From assembly GCA_036245805.1 (NCBI GenBank), contig BTRK01000006.1:36522901-36586900 (forward strand): 64,000 nucleotides of DNA. The letters are read 5' to 3'. Shown in pieces: positions 1 to 10,671 of this stretch. This stretch comes from Pristionchus mayeri (Eukaryota > Nematoda > Chromadorea > Rhabditida > Neodiplogasteridae). The notes beneath the pieces are model-generated. The model was not told the origin of the DNA and searched no databases. It saw only the letters and a list, made by a program, of their open reading frames with translations. Numbering within the stretch: position 1 is the first letter of the stretch; the number at the start of each line of letters is the position of its first letter. The position numbers and the translations under genes were made by a program.

Positions 1-3000
1 AGTATCAGAGGCCAGGATGAAGAAGATCGCGCCTCAATTTCATCCACATGAAATGTACTTACAAGGAAGTTTAGGCAACGAAGTACAAAAAAGAGAGTGA
101 AGTCGTAATTGTGCTAGACTAATCGTGCGTACAAGTGCTCTCTCTCTCGGACCGGTCTCTCACTGGGCATAATCGTCGATCCAGTGATGATGTTCAGCTT
201 CGTCGGGGCGACTTCCCCGAATCCCGTCACCCAGTCCAGTTGGTCGCCCGCGTCGTTGTGCCACGTGCATGTCGTCACCTGCAGCAGTTTCGAAATTAAG
301 TAGAGCTACTATTTGAAAATTCCACTCGGCAGTAGGTATGCTTCTTCATGTTTCGTCAGTGTTTATCACATTGTCGTCTCACATTGGTGCATGTTAGTTC
401 CTGATCTGTGAGCGCGAATTCACTTTCGCTGCGTAGCTCGGAATACGCGCGGGCCTGTACCCGATCACCCAGAAATCCTGCAGAGAATAGCCCTTAGACC
501 CTCAATTAGACGAATTATACGGGGCTTCAATAGGAAAGAAAGTTAAAAAGTAGAGCGGAAACTAGAAAAAAAGTGTCGCCTTGGTATTGTCCGGTAGCGT
601 AAATATCATGCTGGAAGGAGGTCACTGCTGCGTGCGCGTGTCTGCATGAGGACTGAGAAGAGGCGACCGAGCAAGGAAGATGGGGGTTGGAGAGACAAGA
701 TGAGACTACAAAGGGTACGGTAAGGCAGTGGATCATTGCGTCGATCGGACATCAGCAGACAACAACAAAAGCTTGCATAAATCACGTTTAGACAACAAAT
801 AAATGTGAACAAAATCATGTTTTTTGGTAAACATTTAATTAGCAATAATAATTATCTATAATGAGCAGTAGCGCGGAAATTATTTACGGATGGATGCTGA
901 TCAAAGGAAGGCAGTCTCACCAGTGTGGATGGAGAGGAGAATCCCGAGTAACTCCCATCGGTGTCTTCTCTTCCTCATCGATCCACTCGATTCAGGAGCC
1001 AGTGTGAAAGGGAAAGGGAAGAGGTAATGGAGACAGAACCAATCGTCCCTTTCACTGAATTAGGTTCTTCTTTGAATGGCCTCTCGGGAAGGAGGAGTCT
1101 TCTCACTTTCAATACCTAAGTGCGACTGTCTTTCCTTCCAGTTCCCCCTTCCATCCCTCACTCTTTTGTATTGGCCACTAGCTTGCTCTCTCGGAGGCGC
1201 GCAGACTCGTATGTCGTTAACCTTTATTCATACTAGAGACGAGTTGGTGGGGACATGAAAGTATGGGTTATAACGAACAAATTGGACGGAGAGAAAGTGG
1301 GAGAACGCGGATGGGAGAAGAGACCGAAGATGAAAGACGACTGAACAGGGAAGAGAATCGACTGGTGAGACTGGAATTGCTCGAGAGGGCTGAGTTAGAT
1401 GTACAGAAACAATAAGTTATGAGTCATATAACTTATGACGTGGGCGACTGGGCAAGAAGCGATCTAATCGAATGACTAATTGTAAGCTGATTTGTGTGAT
1501 GATAAGAGTGATTGGCGCAGTGATATTCAGCTATTAGCAGATGAGATTGGAGGCGAGATTGTCCTTGGAGAGTCGAACAGGAAGGAAGCCCAGCTCTCCC
1601 CTCTCTGATCCGAAGTTCTCAGCGTGCACTCGTAACTGGAGATGAGGGGGTTACGGTAGCCTGTGGGTGGTCTCTCACCTCGTAACTACCCGGAGGCATC
1701 TTCGTGCAGCGGACCTTCCATTCAGGAGCCTCCTCGAGGTTCTCCACTCCGTTCCTCTTGTAGAAGCACCTAGAATTTATTAGCTAATTGCAATTTTTTA
1801 GATTAGCTAATTAATTAATTATTACTCGTTATCATCGGTGCAGATGGATAGTGCAAATGATCGCGATGAGAAGTACTCGTAGAAGCAGAAGAAGACCTCC
1901 TGCAAGAGCTCAAAGATCAAGGGAATGGGAAGGGGGAGAGGTACCGTAGTCGCCGGGATGGAGACAGTCTCGGAGACTAGCGTGAACTGCTTCTCCTTGT
2001 CGTCTGTGAAGGGAGCAACGAGGAACCTTTCAGCTGAAAATTCCTCGATTCGATTTATACAAAATTCATTCTGATGGAATGTCTTGCAGTACTCTTGAGA
2101 ATGCTGTTAGTGTGATGTCACCATTCAATTTCATAATTTTCAGAGTGACGTCATCTTCATAACATTTCTTACCTCCTCCAGGTGACGTCGTGATGGCGGC
2201 CTTCGGAGTGGCTACTCTCTTCGACGATGCGATTTCCCACTGATTACCACCCGACGACCGCCAGAAGTTGCAGTTGAGGTAGTCTGCAAGCATTTACCTC
2301 GTTGATCACCGGAAATTGCGCGCACTAATCCCCTCCCAACTAGTCGGGTGATATCTGCCCCCTCCTCTACAGTAGGAGATTACGACTTAGCCGCTTACGC
2401 GAGGCCCGTTTCCTCCTCTAGAGGGGGGAGGGGGGGGGGGGCTGATTGGCAACTAGAATTGGGAGATAATCTCGGAATGTACCTGTGGCGTCGCATGAGA
2501 TTGCGAGACACGTGTCGAATAGACCGGAAGGAACTTCCGAGGAGGAAGAGGGAGAGAGGTCATTCGAGATTGGCTGAGGGGCTACTTGAGCTGAGGATGC
2601 GAAGGACTTGAAGGGATTAGCGGGCGCGTCGATCGGTTCGATCGAGTTTCTCTCGATGGTCGAATACTTGGGAATGGAAACGGGCTGCGGTGCAGCTACT
2701 GCAATGGAGAAACGTCCATATTTATTTATATATTGAGCTTCAAATTAGCACATACCGGGCCTATCATCTCCTATGGATCCTCCGAAAGAAGGCATCGCTA
2801 GTGGTTCGACGAGCGTCGGGTGCTGATCGCCGTTTCTTGCACTGGCACAATCGAGGATCCCGTCCAACTGAATGTCCTGCACGAAGAGAGCACCGCCCTC
2901 GGGAGCAGCGAAGTTGTTGCCATAGAGAACGATCTGGAATAGAACAATCTCTGATCTTTGAGGTTATGCAGTAAAGCAACTCGATTAGTAAGTCATACTC

Positions 3001-4037
3001 CCTAGCCAACTTTGCTACTAGCCTGAAATCAGACACGCAACAGGCTCAGTTTCAGATTTCGCTTCTCGCACACGAGGTTTCAGTGAACTCGTTAGCAGCC
3101 GAAACGTAGATGATACTCGGAATAGCGCTAGTTAGGTTGGGCGACTAATGAGGTCAAGGAGTACCTGTCCGGGGGTGCCGGCGTCGTTGGGCGTCGGCAC
3201 TGCGACAGTAACAGGCATGCCATTACGAACATCCACTTCGATGCAATTTATGAGTGGGAAGCGGGCTTCTTTGACGTTGCGCGAGCACACCTACGGGAAT
3301 GAATCATGTAAAACCAAGCGTCTAAACTGGGACTAACCTGGAGTTTCGGCTGCGTCTCCATCTGGCCGATTCTGCTCTTCCATGCAGTCACAGTGAGGCG
3401 GAGACCGGGCGAGATGCAAGGCAGCGAGTCGGACACCAGCTGTCCTCCCTCCCACCCACGACGCTGTGCAGAGATGAGCGCGCCCGCACCAATGTCTAAG
3501 CATGCACCATGTATCGAAGAAGAGCAACGAATACGAAACGCGACGAAAGTGGTTAACAATCTATATCTTCAGCAGAAATGAAATGATGTACCTGGTACAG
3601 TGGACGAACTGAGAGTGGAGTGCCATCGTGCAACGTCGGGATGGTTCTTGCCCGACACCCAGTCCATCTCCTCCTCGTTAGTATTAGACCACCGACACGA
3701 TTCATCGAGCGTCGCGCAATTTAGGACGGAAGGATTTCGAATCTAACAAAAACAAATAACACCGAAAATCGGAAAAAAGACAGTACCTGATCATGGTTGG
3801 CCTGCGAACGGAACGGGCCTACTCTACCGTATGCATTATAGGGATATCCAAGGCCTCCTAGACCCCCGAGACCGAGGCCTCCTGAGATTGCATTTCAAAT
3901 TTTGAAAAAATGTAATCGAGGTAGGAGTAGAAATGAGTCTGACCGAGTGGATTGTAGGGATTGTATCCGAAGCCAATGCCGGGCAGACAGGCCTGTGCAA
4001 GGGAGAAGAAGGGAAGTAAGAGGGAGATTGATCGCAT
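1..4037 (-). CDS. Secreted protein with MAM-like modules (partial, 3' end outside window)
   Basis: The start at 4037 gives MRSISLLLPFFSLAQA followed by CLPG, a good signal peptide with a cleavage site. Exons whose phases join are 3944-4037, 3787-3881, 3592-3742, 3338-3495, 3165-3290, 2756-2933, 2483-2698, 2173-2283, 1826-2033, 1679-1769, 424-477 and 164-278. After a Gly/Leu-rich stretch comes a module with NCATLDESCRWSN, then EEEMDWVSG. A later copy reads VTTCTWHND, then GDQLDWVTG, and a middle one has DYLNCNFWRSSGGNQWEIAS. The spacing Cys - Cys-x-Trp - Asp-Trp resembles the start of MAM domains, which mediate extracellular adhesion; that family call is inference. The last exon ends at a donor (CCCA/GTGAG), so the gene continues past position 1. 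The intron from 478 to 1678 is long for this window. The protein is probably secreted, as no membrane segment was seen in the part present. Confidence 0.62.
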
Positions 4038-4545
4038 CGTTCGACCGATTGGAGGGTCGAAGAATTGAGGGGAATGGCGGGAGCTTAACCTGCCCTCTGA
4101 CTACCACCTACTGTATATGGGGGAGGAGATAGACCGGCCCGGGGCTATCATGATGATTCAGTCTCTTCCTCCCATCCCCTTCCCTCTCTCTCCGCTCGCT
4201 CCCTCGAGGGATTGAAACTGTTCCCATTGTGGAATGTCTCCTCATAATCCATTGCATAGAAGGTACACGACTCAGTTGAAATCTATATCTGGTCTTTATG
4301 AGGTTGCCGTGGCAAGTGGATTACATGGGCATTCATAGAGTCGTCTAAGCCTTTCCGGTAGGCTGCTCACAGTGAGAGAGGGAGGAAGGAAGGGACCTCA
4401 CCCGATGAGTGCAGAAACAGAGAAGGAGAACACAGAGAGAAGGAAGCAAATGAAGGCACATCGATGACACAATCAAAGAGAGAAACAAATTGAATGAGAG
4501 AAAGTGGGAAGGGACGAGGATCCTAATGAAATGGAGGAGTCCGAA
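4038..4545. other. Intergenic spacer between two minus-strand genes
   Basis: This 508-bp stretch separates the end of the CX-module gene from the start of the MAM-like gene. It is purine-rich on the plus strand and should hold the CX gene's 3' UTR and the MAM-like gene's promoter. I see no conserved coding, RNA gene or repeat structure in it. Confidence 0.5.
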
Positions 4546-6779
4546 TCACAGTTGTTCCTCGTTTTCCTCCTCCATTTCGAAGCTGCGGATGCTCCTTCCC
4601 GTCTCATCCTCCCTCTGACTCGTGAGACTCTTCGAATCCACGTCGAGGTCGATATGGACTATGTTGATAGGGGGAATCACTCGAGTGGACTCCTTCTTAG
4701 CGTATCGTCTGATTGTCTGTCGAGTCGTCGACCAAACCTTCTTGGCCACTGTTGGCTCCGTCTGAGAAGAGGAAGGGATTAGGGCGTGGGAGCATGGATT
4801 AGGCAGTGCAAGAGGAAGAAGGAGAAAGGGAAGGCAAAGGTCACCTGTTCATCCGTGCCGACGAGACAGAAGGCCAGGGCGACGACTACGACAACGACTG
4901 AGACGAGCGCCTGAAGGGAAAAATGAGCGTCGTGGAAAGAACCAATTCGCCCTGAGCTTCAGGGTTTCCGTGTCTCTGCCTTGCCCAACACTATTCTGAG
5001 GCAGATACTCATAACCAGTTATGGAATGAGGAAACGAGGCAAGTCAGAATATCGAATGGACGGCGAAGATGGAGCCAGCGTCCCCTGCCCATAAACAGGC
5101 TGATTGTTTTTGGGAAAAGACAATGAAGCGGAGTGAGGGATTAGCACATTTTCGATCGAGGGAAATTCTAGGGAAGGAATTCTGTTCGGCAGCAGGAGTA
5201 CAACGGGTGTGGGACTCTGATTAGGTTTTCGTCCTACACCGAAAAGAGGGAGAGCTGATTAGCCCTCCTAGAGGCCTTTTCTCTCACAGGACAACAACTT
5301 TTCTTGTGTAAGGCAATGCATTGTCGACTTTTCCCTCCCTACTGTTAGCCTCGTAACATCCGGAGATCTTTAATGGTTGTTCAGATAACCGTGTGGGATA
5401 AACAAGGAGCAACTTACGAGATAGAGCCCTGCACCGTATCTCTCGATGTCGATGATGGCAACGATGATACCAGAAGCGAGAAGGGAAACGGTGATAATGA
5501 AGATAACGACGAGAGGAGAGAAGGGACAACGAGGGACCATATAGAGACAATTCACATTCGGGGACTCCTGAAAGAGGATGGGGATAATGAGAGGAGGGAA
5601 GAAGAAGTAGAAGAAGCGAGGGAAGACGAGGGAAGGAAGATTCAGAAAGGGGAGGAGTGAGGATGGAAGACAATGATTAGAGAGTAGAGAAGGGGGACTA
5701 CCATCAATCTGATGGGCAGAGGAGAGAGGATAAGTGGCCCTTCGAATGAATTCGCCCAGTCTTCAGTGCACCACCCCGAGTGTTATTTAAAGACGCGTGA
5801 GGATGTATTGGGAAGGGGGAGAAGAGTTTATGCTCGTATGAGAGTGGTTAGAAGGGGGGCGAGGAGGGAATGGATGGAGGGGGATAACGACCATGGATAC
5901 TGCTGCTGATGAGGGGGACGGGGTGATATGAGGAGGCCGTAGTTGCGACAGCAGTCAAGACCACAGCAATACTCCACGTATCGTTGGCATCTGAAAGATT
6001 CCCCGTGAATTATGCACGTCTCGTGTCAAATCGAGTGAGGAAAATCCGAAATCTCATCTAGGAAGAAGACTCGCTGACTATTTCATTGGCAAGACGATTT
6101 TGTTTTCTTCAAGGGAGAGCAGATGCTTACAGACGACCAAACTTTTGAAAACTTTTTTTCGCATTTCAATGTTTCGAAAAACAAAACGCAAAATATTAAA
6201 AACAAAAATAAAAACAAAAATCGCACTCACTGGTATACAATATCGTAGACGGGACTGCCATCCGTATAGGAAATGTCCTTCCTCATATCGTAATCCATCT
6301 TGTATGCGCACGTATCTCTCGTCGCCAGATAGTACAAGTTGTCCTGAAGGAGGGATAAACAATGGAAGACAAATGACGTACCATGTAGTAATACCGGTCT
6401 CCGAACCAGTACGATCTTCGGAATTTCTCCAAATACACTCGGTCATTATATCCTTTCACTTGGAACTTCACGAATCCTCTCAAGAGAGTGAGTGTGATGA
6501 GATTGTACACTTCCCAATTCGTGGCATTGTTCCCATCTGTCGCGTATGTTCCAGATAGGGTCCTGATAAGAGAAAATGAGAAAACTGCGTTTGCCTGCTA
6601 ATAACCTGGTATGCGTCGCGTTTGAAGTCGTAGGATACTTAACGACTTGCCTTAAATTAGTAGTTTTTACCAGAAAAAAAAGATAAAATGGAGTACCGTC
6701 TATGCTTGGCCTCGATTTGTACCACGACAAGGAGAATGACTATCAGAAGAGGTATCGATTTGAGTGGAGCGCCGACCAT
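4546..6779 (-). CDS. CX-module single-pass or two-pass membrane protein
   Basis: Exon 1 (6697-6779) encodes MVGAPLKSIPLLIVILLVVV, a signal peptide. Exon 2 (6382-6562) has RRTLSGTYATDGNNATNWEV and ends FGDRYYYM; exon 3 (6231-6343) reads DNLYYLATRDTCAYKMDY. An exon near 5930-5995 adds CQRYVEYCCGLDCC. The YYY motif and six cysteines in the order C, C, CC, CC match the nematode CX module, a Cys-rich extracellular domain of unknown function. Two hydrophobic stretches follow, SPLVVIFIITVSLLASGIIV (about 5430-5520) and ALVSVVVVVVALAFCLVG (exon about 4843-4913). A basic then acidic cytoplasmic tail ends EMEEENEEQL at the stop at 4546. The junction between the CX exon and the first hydrophobic exon does not phase cleanly in my reading, so that exon may be alternative. 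The start lies 349 bp from the divergent lustrin-type gene. Confidence 0.7.
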
Positions 6780-7128
6780 TTGGTGGACACCGCAGAGTTA
6801 CGCGTACGATAAGCAAATAGCAGGGAGAAGGGAAGTGATGGAGGGTGGAAAGGTCAGACGATGAGTGACCAAGCATTGTTTGTTCGCCTCCCCCTCCAGA
6901 TTGTTGTCCCTTTCCTTCTTATCTCTTGATCTCAATTATGAGAAAGCGAAAGGGGCGATGATACAGACAGTGATTTGTGAGTATGGATGAGATTGAACTG
7001 TTTACGGGGATGAGTCGCGGACTCCCCGATGAGAAAGAGAGGAAGAGAGAGAGGAGGAGAGGGAAGGAGGAGCAAAGACGAGAACGAGCCATAGGGAGAA
7101 GATCCCAGTGATCGACCCCATTCGACCA
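6780..7128. promoter_or_regulatory. Divergent intergenic promoter region
   Basis: This 349-bp region lies between the starts of the CX-module gene (minus) and the lustrin-type gene (plus), so it must contain both promoters. It carries pyrimidine-rich tracts near 6885-6925 and purine tracts near 7025-7085. No TATA box or specific factor site stands out; the regulatory role is inferred from position alone. Confidence 0.45.
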
Positions 7129-9708
7129 ATGAGATCTCTCCTGCCAATCCTACTTCTACTTCCCTGCTGCATCACGCAGCAATCCAGAGGTTTCCCCCCA
7201 CCTCCTTCAGAATCTCATCCAGAATCTCAGCGTTCCCCGGTCCGAACAACTCGGTGGAACTGCCGCAGTGTCCCAATGGAGAACCACCCAAGTTGGACAA
7301 GCAAGGCTCCCTCATTCAGTGTCTGCCTGGTATGTCTCTTTGAACACTTCCGTTTTACTGTCTGTAGTCTTGCAATGTATAGGTGATCATGTGTTTGTCC
7401 TTTAAAGAAGATGCATTTACATATGTTATCGCGCTTGAAGGTGCGGGGCAGCATTCGGTGTGCGGACCCGTCCACACCTGCTTCTTCTCCGGAATGAACT
7501 ACATGTGCTGCCCTACCAATGAACCGCCCGCAGATGCACCACCAGTGCGTTACCATAGCCTTTCAATTCAATATTATTCGCATGCCGTAACGCTATTTTA
7601 ATTTACAATCTATCGATATTCACAGGTTTGCCCGAACGGTCTGATGACTGTCACCGATGCGCGCAATCACGTCGTTCGTTGCGTCCCCGGTCGCAAGGCC
7701 TGCCCTGCTGTAAGTTTATTTCCAATTATCGAAACGCAAAATTAACATTACACAACGTCCAGTACCAATGCGTCCATTTGTAAATGTGTACAGAGATTTC
7801 TCAAAATGTGCCCTGAACTGTTCTATTCACAATCCTGCAGGGCGGACAGCTGTGTCTCCACACTGGTCGCGAGCGCGAGCACGTCTGCTGCCAGAAGTTC
7901 CTGGCTCGTCCTCCCACGCCCAAACCCAGCCATGGGCCCATCGACGCTGGCGATGATGAAACCGTTAAGAAGTGAGCATTCAAGCAACCTGATCGACTTT
8001 CTACGCTATCAATGAACTAATAGTGAATGCGTTGCACAATTCCCCTGCCGCCCTTTCACTTACACAGCTCTCACTATCCATCCATCTCGATCGGAAATGA
8101 AAATGTCTTTCGCTTTCGATCGTCGATTCCAGTTCGATGGGCGATTTCCCTCTCTCTCTCTCGATCTCGTTTTGTTCTCTGCAGGGTTTCGTGCCCGGCG
8201 AAGAGCCTGGCAGTCCTCAATGCGAATGGGAACACGATCTCCTGTAGTGCCAGCGAGCCCTGTCCCGGTGTGAGTGAGAACATCATGGGATATGCAAACG
8301 AAGAAAACCGGGTGGTGACTCAGATTGTACTGATCATTCGTACACATCTCATGTTTCTTGTACTGAAAATGCAAGTGGATCGATTGTGCGTTTATTTGTT
8401 CCCTCTTCAGGCGAACCACATCTGCTTCGGCACGACGAAGCGTGCGATCTGCTGTCAGGAGCAGGCGCAGAAGCACATCTCGATGGGAGCAGCGATGGTA
8501 GATCACACCTCCGGACACGCTTCAGATGCAGCAGCGAAGGCAGTGAAGGAGACGGTCAAGGAAGGACTCAAGAGGAAACACGTGAAGGAGAGCGGAAAGG
8601 CGAGTCATCCTTCACCATTATCTAGATCTCGTTCTTATGCCACCGGAAATTATCGCGAGAGCAGCAGGGAATTGCATGGGGAAACAATCCGCGCAAGCTA
8701 GGGGAACATTACTATGAACTGCAAGATTGCACTGTTAAAGAATATTTTGAAATTTGCATAGTTCAGGTGGACAAGCGTCAGGAGTTCCTGGATGCAGTGC
8801 AGCCCTCTGCTCCCGTGCAGCAACTGCCTGTGAATGATGGAGAGATGACGAAGAAACCGCTGAGAAGACTGAAGAAAGTGAGGAAGACCAGCTCGACGTC
8901 GACCACGACGACAACGACGAGTACTACTGCATCACCTGTGAGTGCAATGCATTCGAGAGAAACTGCATTTTCGATAGTTTCTCTCGAAAGAAATATATTT
9001 CAGATTAACATTTTCACATTTATACAACTGGTTTTTTCGTGATCTCTTAAAAATAATGTCATAGCCATTGATTGCGCTGCTCCATTGTTCTTAATGAAGT
9101 TTCAACATTCATCAACCTGATTCAGGAAGAGTACGAGTACTACTACGTGGACGAGAATGGCAAGGAGGAGACGACGACTGAGGCCCCCACGACGACAACG
9201 ACGACTACCGAGGCGACGACGACGACGAGAAAGATCAGAAGGAGGAAGATCAAGACGACGACGTCCGCTGCTGCCATCGAGGAAGAAGTGGAAGCAGTGA
9301 CTGAGGCAGTAGAGGAGAAGGTGAAGGAGGAAGAGCCGAAGGAGGAGGAGAAGAGCTACGAGAGTGGAGAGACTGCATTCAGGAATCGACCGAGGGCTCA
9401 GGTAAGGATATCTTGTGAAGTTCAAACACAAATAAGGAGGAATCTTCCAGGAAATCGACGCCAACGCCATCACGGAGCCTCAATTCGCTCGTCCTCGAGC
9501 GAGAGCAGCGAAGACTCTCACTGGCCCGATCCCTGCAAATACAGAGCAGAGAAAGCAGATGGCCCAGAAGTATATCATGAGACACATCAGGAACGGATGG
9601 CCGTACAATGAGAACTACTACCGACCTGGTGAGAGATTGTTTGAAACTGCAATACCTATGGCGCGAGTAAATTCAGAAGGCGCTCGTCCATGGCTTAGAA
9701 ACTTGTGA
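7129..9708 (+). CDS. Secreted lustrin-type Cys-repeat protein with Thr-rich mucin-like tail
   Basis: Exon 1 (7129-7189) encodes MRSLLPILLLLPCCITQQSR, a signal peptide. A 41-bp intron (7190-7230) restores the frame into a Cys-rich region. There are three repeats of one plan: CPNGEPPKL.. CLPG.. CGPVHTCFFSGMNYMCC; CPNGLMTV.. CVPG.. CLHTGREREHVCC; and CPAKSLAV.. CSASEPCPG.. CFGTTKRAICC. Each starts CP and ends CC and is split across two exons, which fits the lustrin Cys-rich repeat found in many nematode secreted proteins. The C-terminal half is basic, then Thr-rich (runs of Thr near 8905-8940 and 9180-9230, candidate O-glycosylation sites), then Glu/Lys-rich, ending in MRHIRNGWPYNENYYRPG. I read the last exon through to TGA at 9708; a donor at 9629 (GTGAGA) is an alternative with another exon downstream. 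Likely an extracellular matrix or cuticle-associated protein. The symbol is unknown. Confidence 0.72.
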
Positions 9709-10671
9709 TCTCACTATATCTTCTCGATCTCTTCTCGGCTCGGCAAACTTATATGAGAGCATAAATCAATGATGTGAGGATAATGAATTTCCTCCACCTG
9801 TAGTAAAACTATTAGTGGTTTTTTAAAGCCGATAATCCAGTCTTTTTTTTTAAACCGGCGCTTATGTCTAGACGTTTTTTTCGGGATAGACAAATGGACG
9901 GGCGAGAAGCGTAGAATAGAAGCGGACGAAGATATAGCGTAGAATTATATCCCTTTCGGGATGTCTCTTTGGATATCGCTAGTTCAGTAAGAAAAAGATA
10001 AGTATTGACACTACTCAGCATCACAGTATCTCAAAGACACTCAAGCAAATTTCCTTGGGATTTCCCTCAATGTACCCGATTTCAGAAGTCACTGAGGTCC
10101 CCGACTCTACTGTATTCGCCCATTAAAATACCGAGAAGATAGATTATATAATTATTTCATGCCCATTTCCTTCCTATCCCCTGTTTTTTCTTCGTTTGCC
10201 TCACTCATATCTTATCGCCCCCTACAAATTGCTTTGTACATATCACGTGTTGTTGCCCTTAAAATATTACATTCCCTTCCTAATAAACCCTCTCACGTCA
10301 TTCAAATTGTGCAATTCAGGCTTGCATTTCTCATTGTTTTCGTCGTATCCGTGATAAAGTATCAACGAAAGAATCTTTTCAGATGGATGACGTTAGTAAT
10401 CTGCTAAAGTTCTTATAGAGGGAAAGACCGTGAGAAGTAGAGAGTGTATGAAAGAGAGAGAAAGCCCCTGGATCTTCTCCCCTTCAATCCATCTGTCAAC
10501 AATCCATAGCCTACTGTGGTTAGCAGTCCAATAGTGCAGCTTGAAGATTCGTATCTAGAAAATTGCAGTCTTTTCTTCGGGGCGCAAATACGCTTCCTCC
10601 TCCCCTCATCTTGTTGCTCGCTTTTTGTCGATATTCGTGTATTCCTGCTGTTCACATTCACTCTCTCAGTC
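9709..10671. other. Intergenic region upstream of hid-1 with likely trans-splice acceptor
   Basis: This 963-bp gap is AT-richer than its surroundings and shows no convincing coding on either strand. At its right end a pyrimidine tract, CTCTCTCAG, at 10661-10669 stands two bases before the hid-1 ATG, which fits a spliced-leader acceptor. The promoter of hid-1 should lie here; I recognise no specific element. Confidence 0.5.

Noticed and set aside
8027..8701. Long open frame overlapping the lustrin-type exons
   Set aside because: It reads through introns in the wrong frame; the Cys-repeat frame with GT-AG junctions explains the region.
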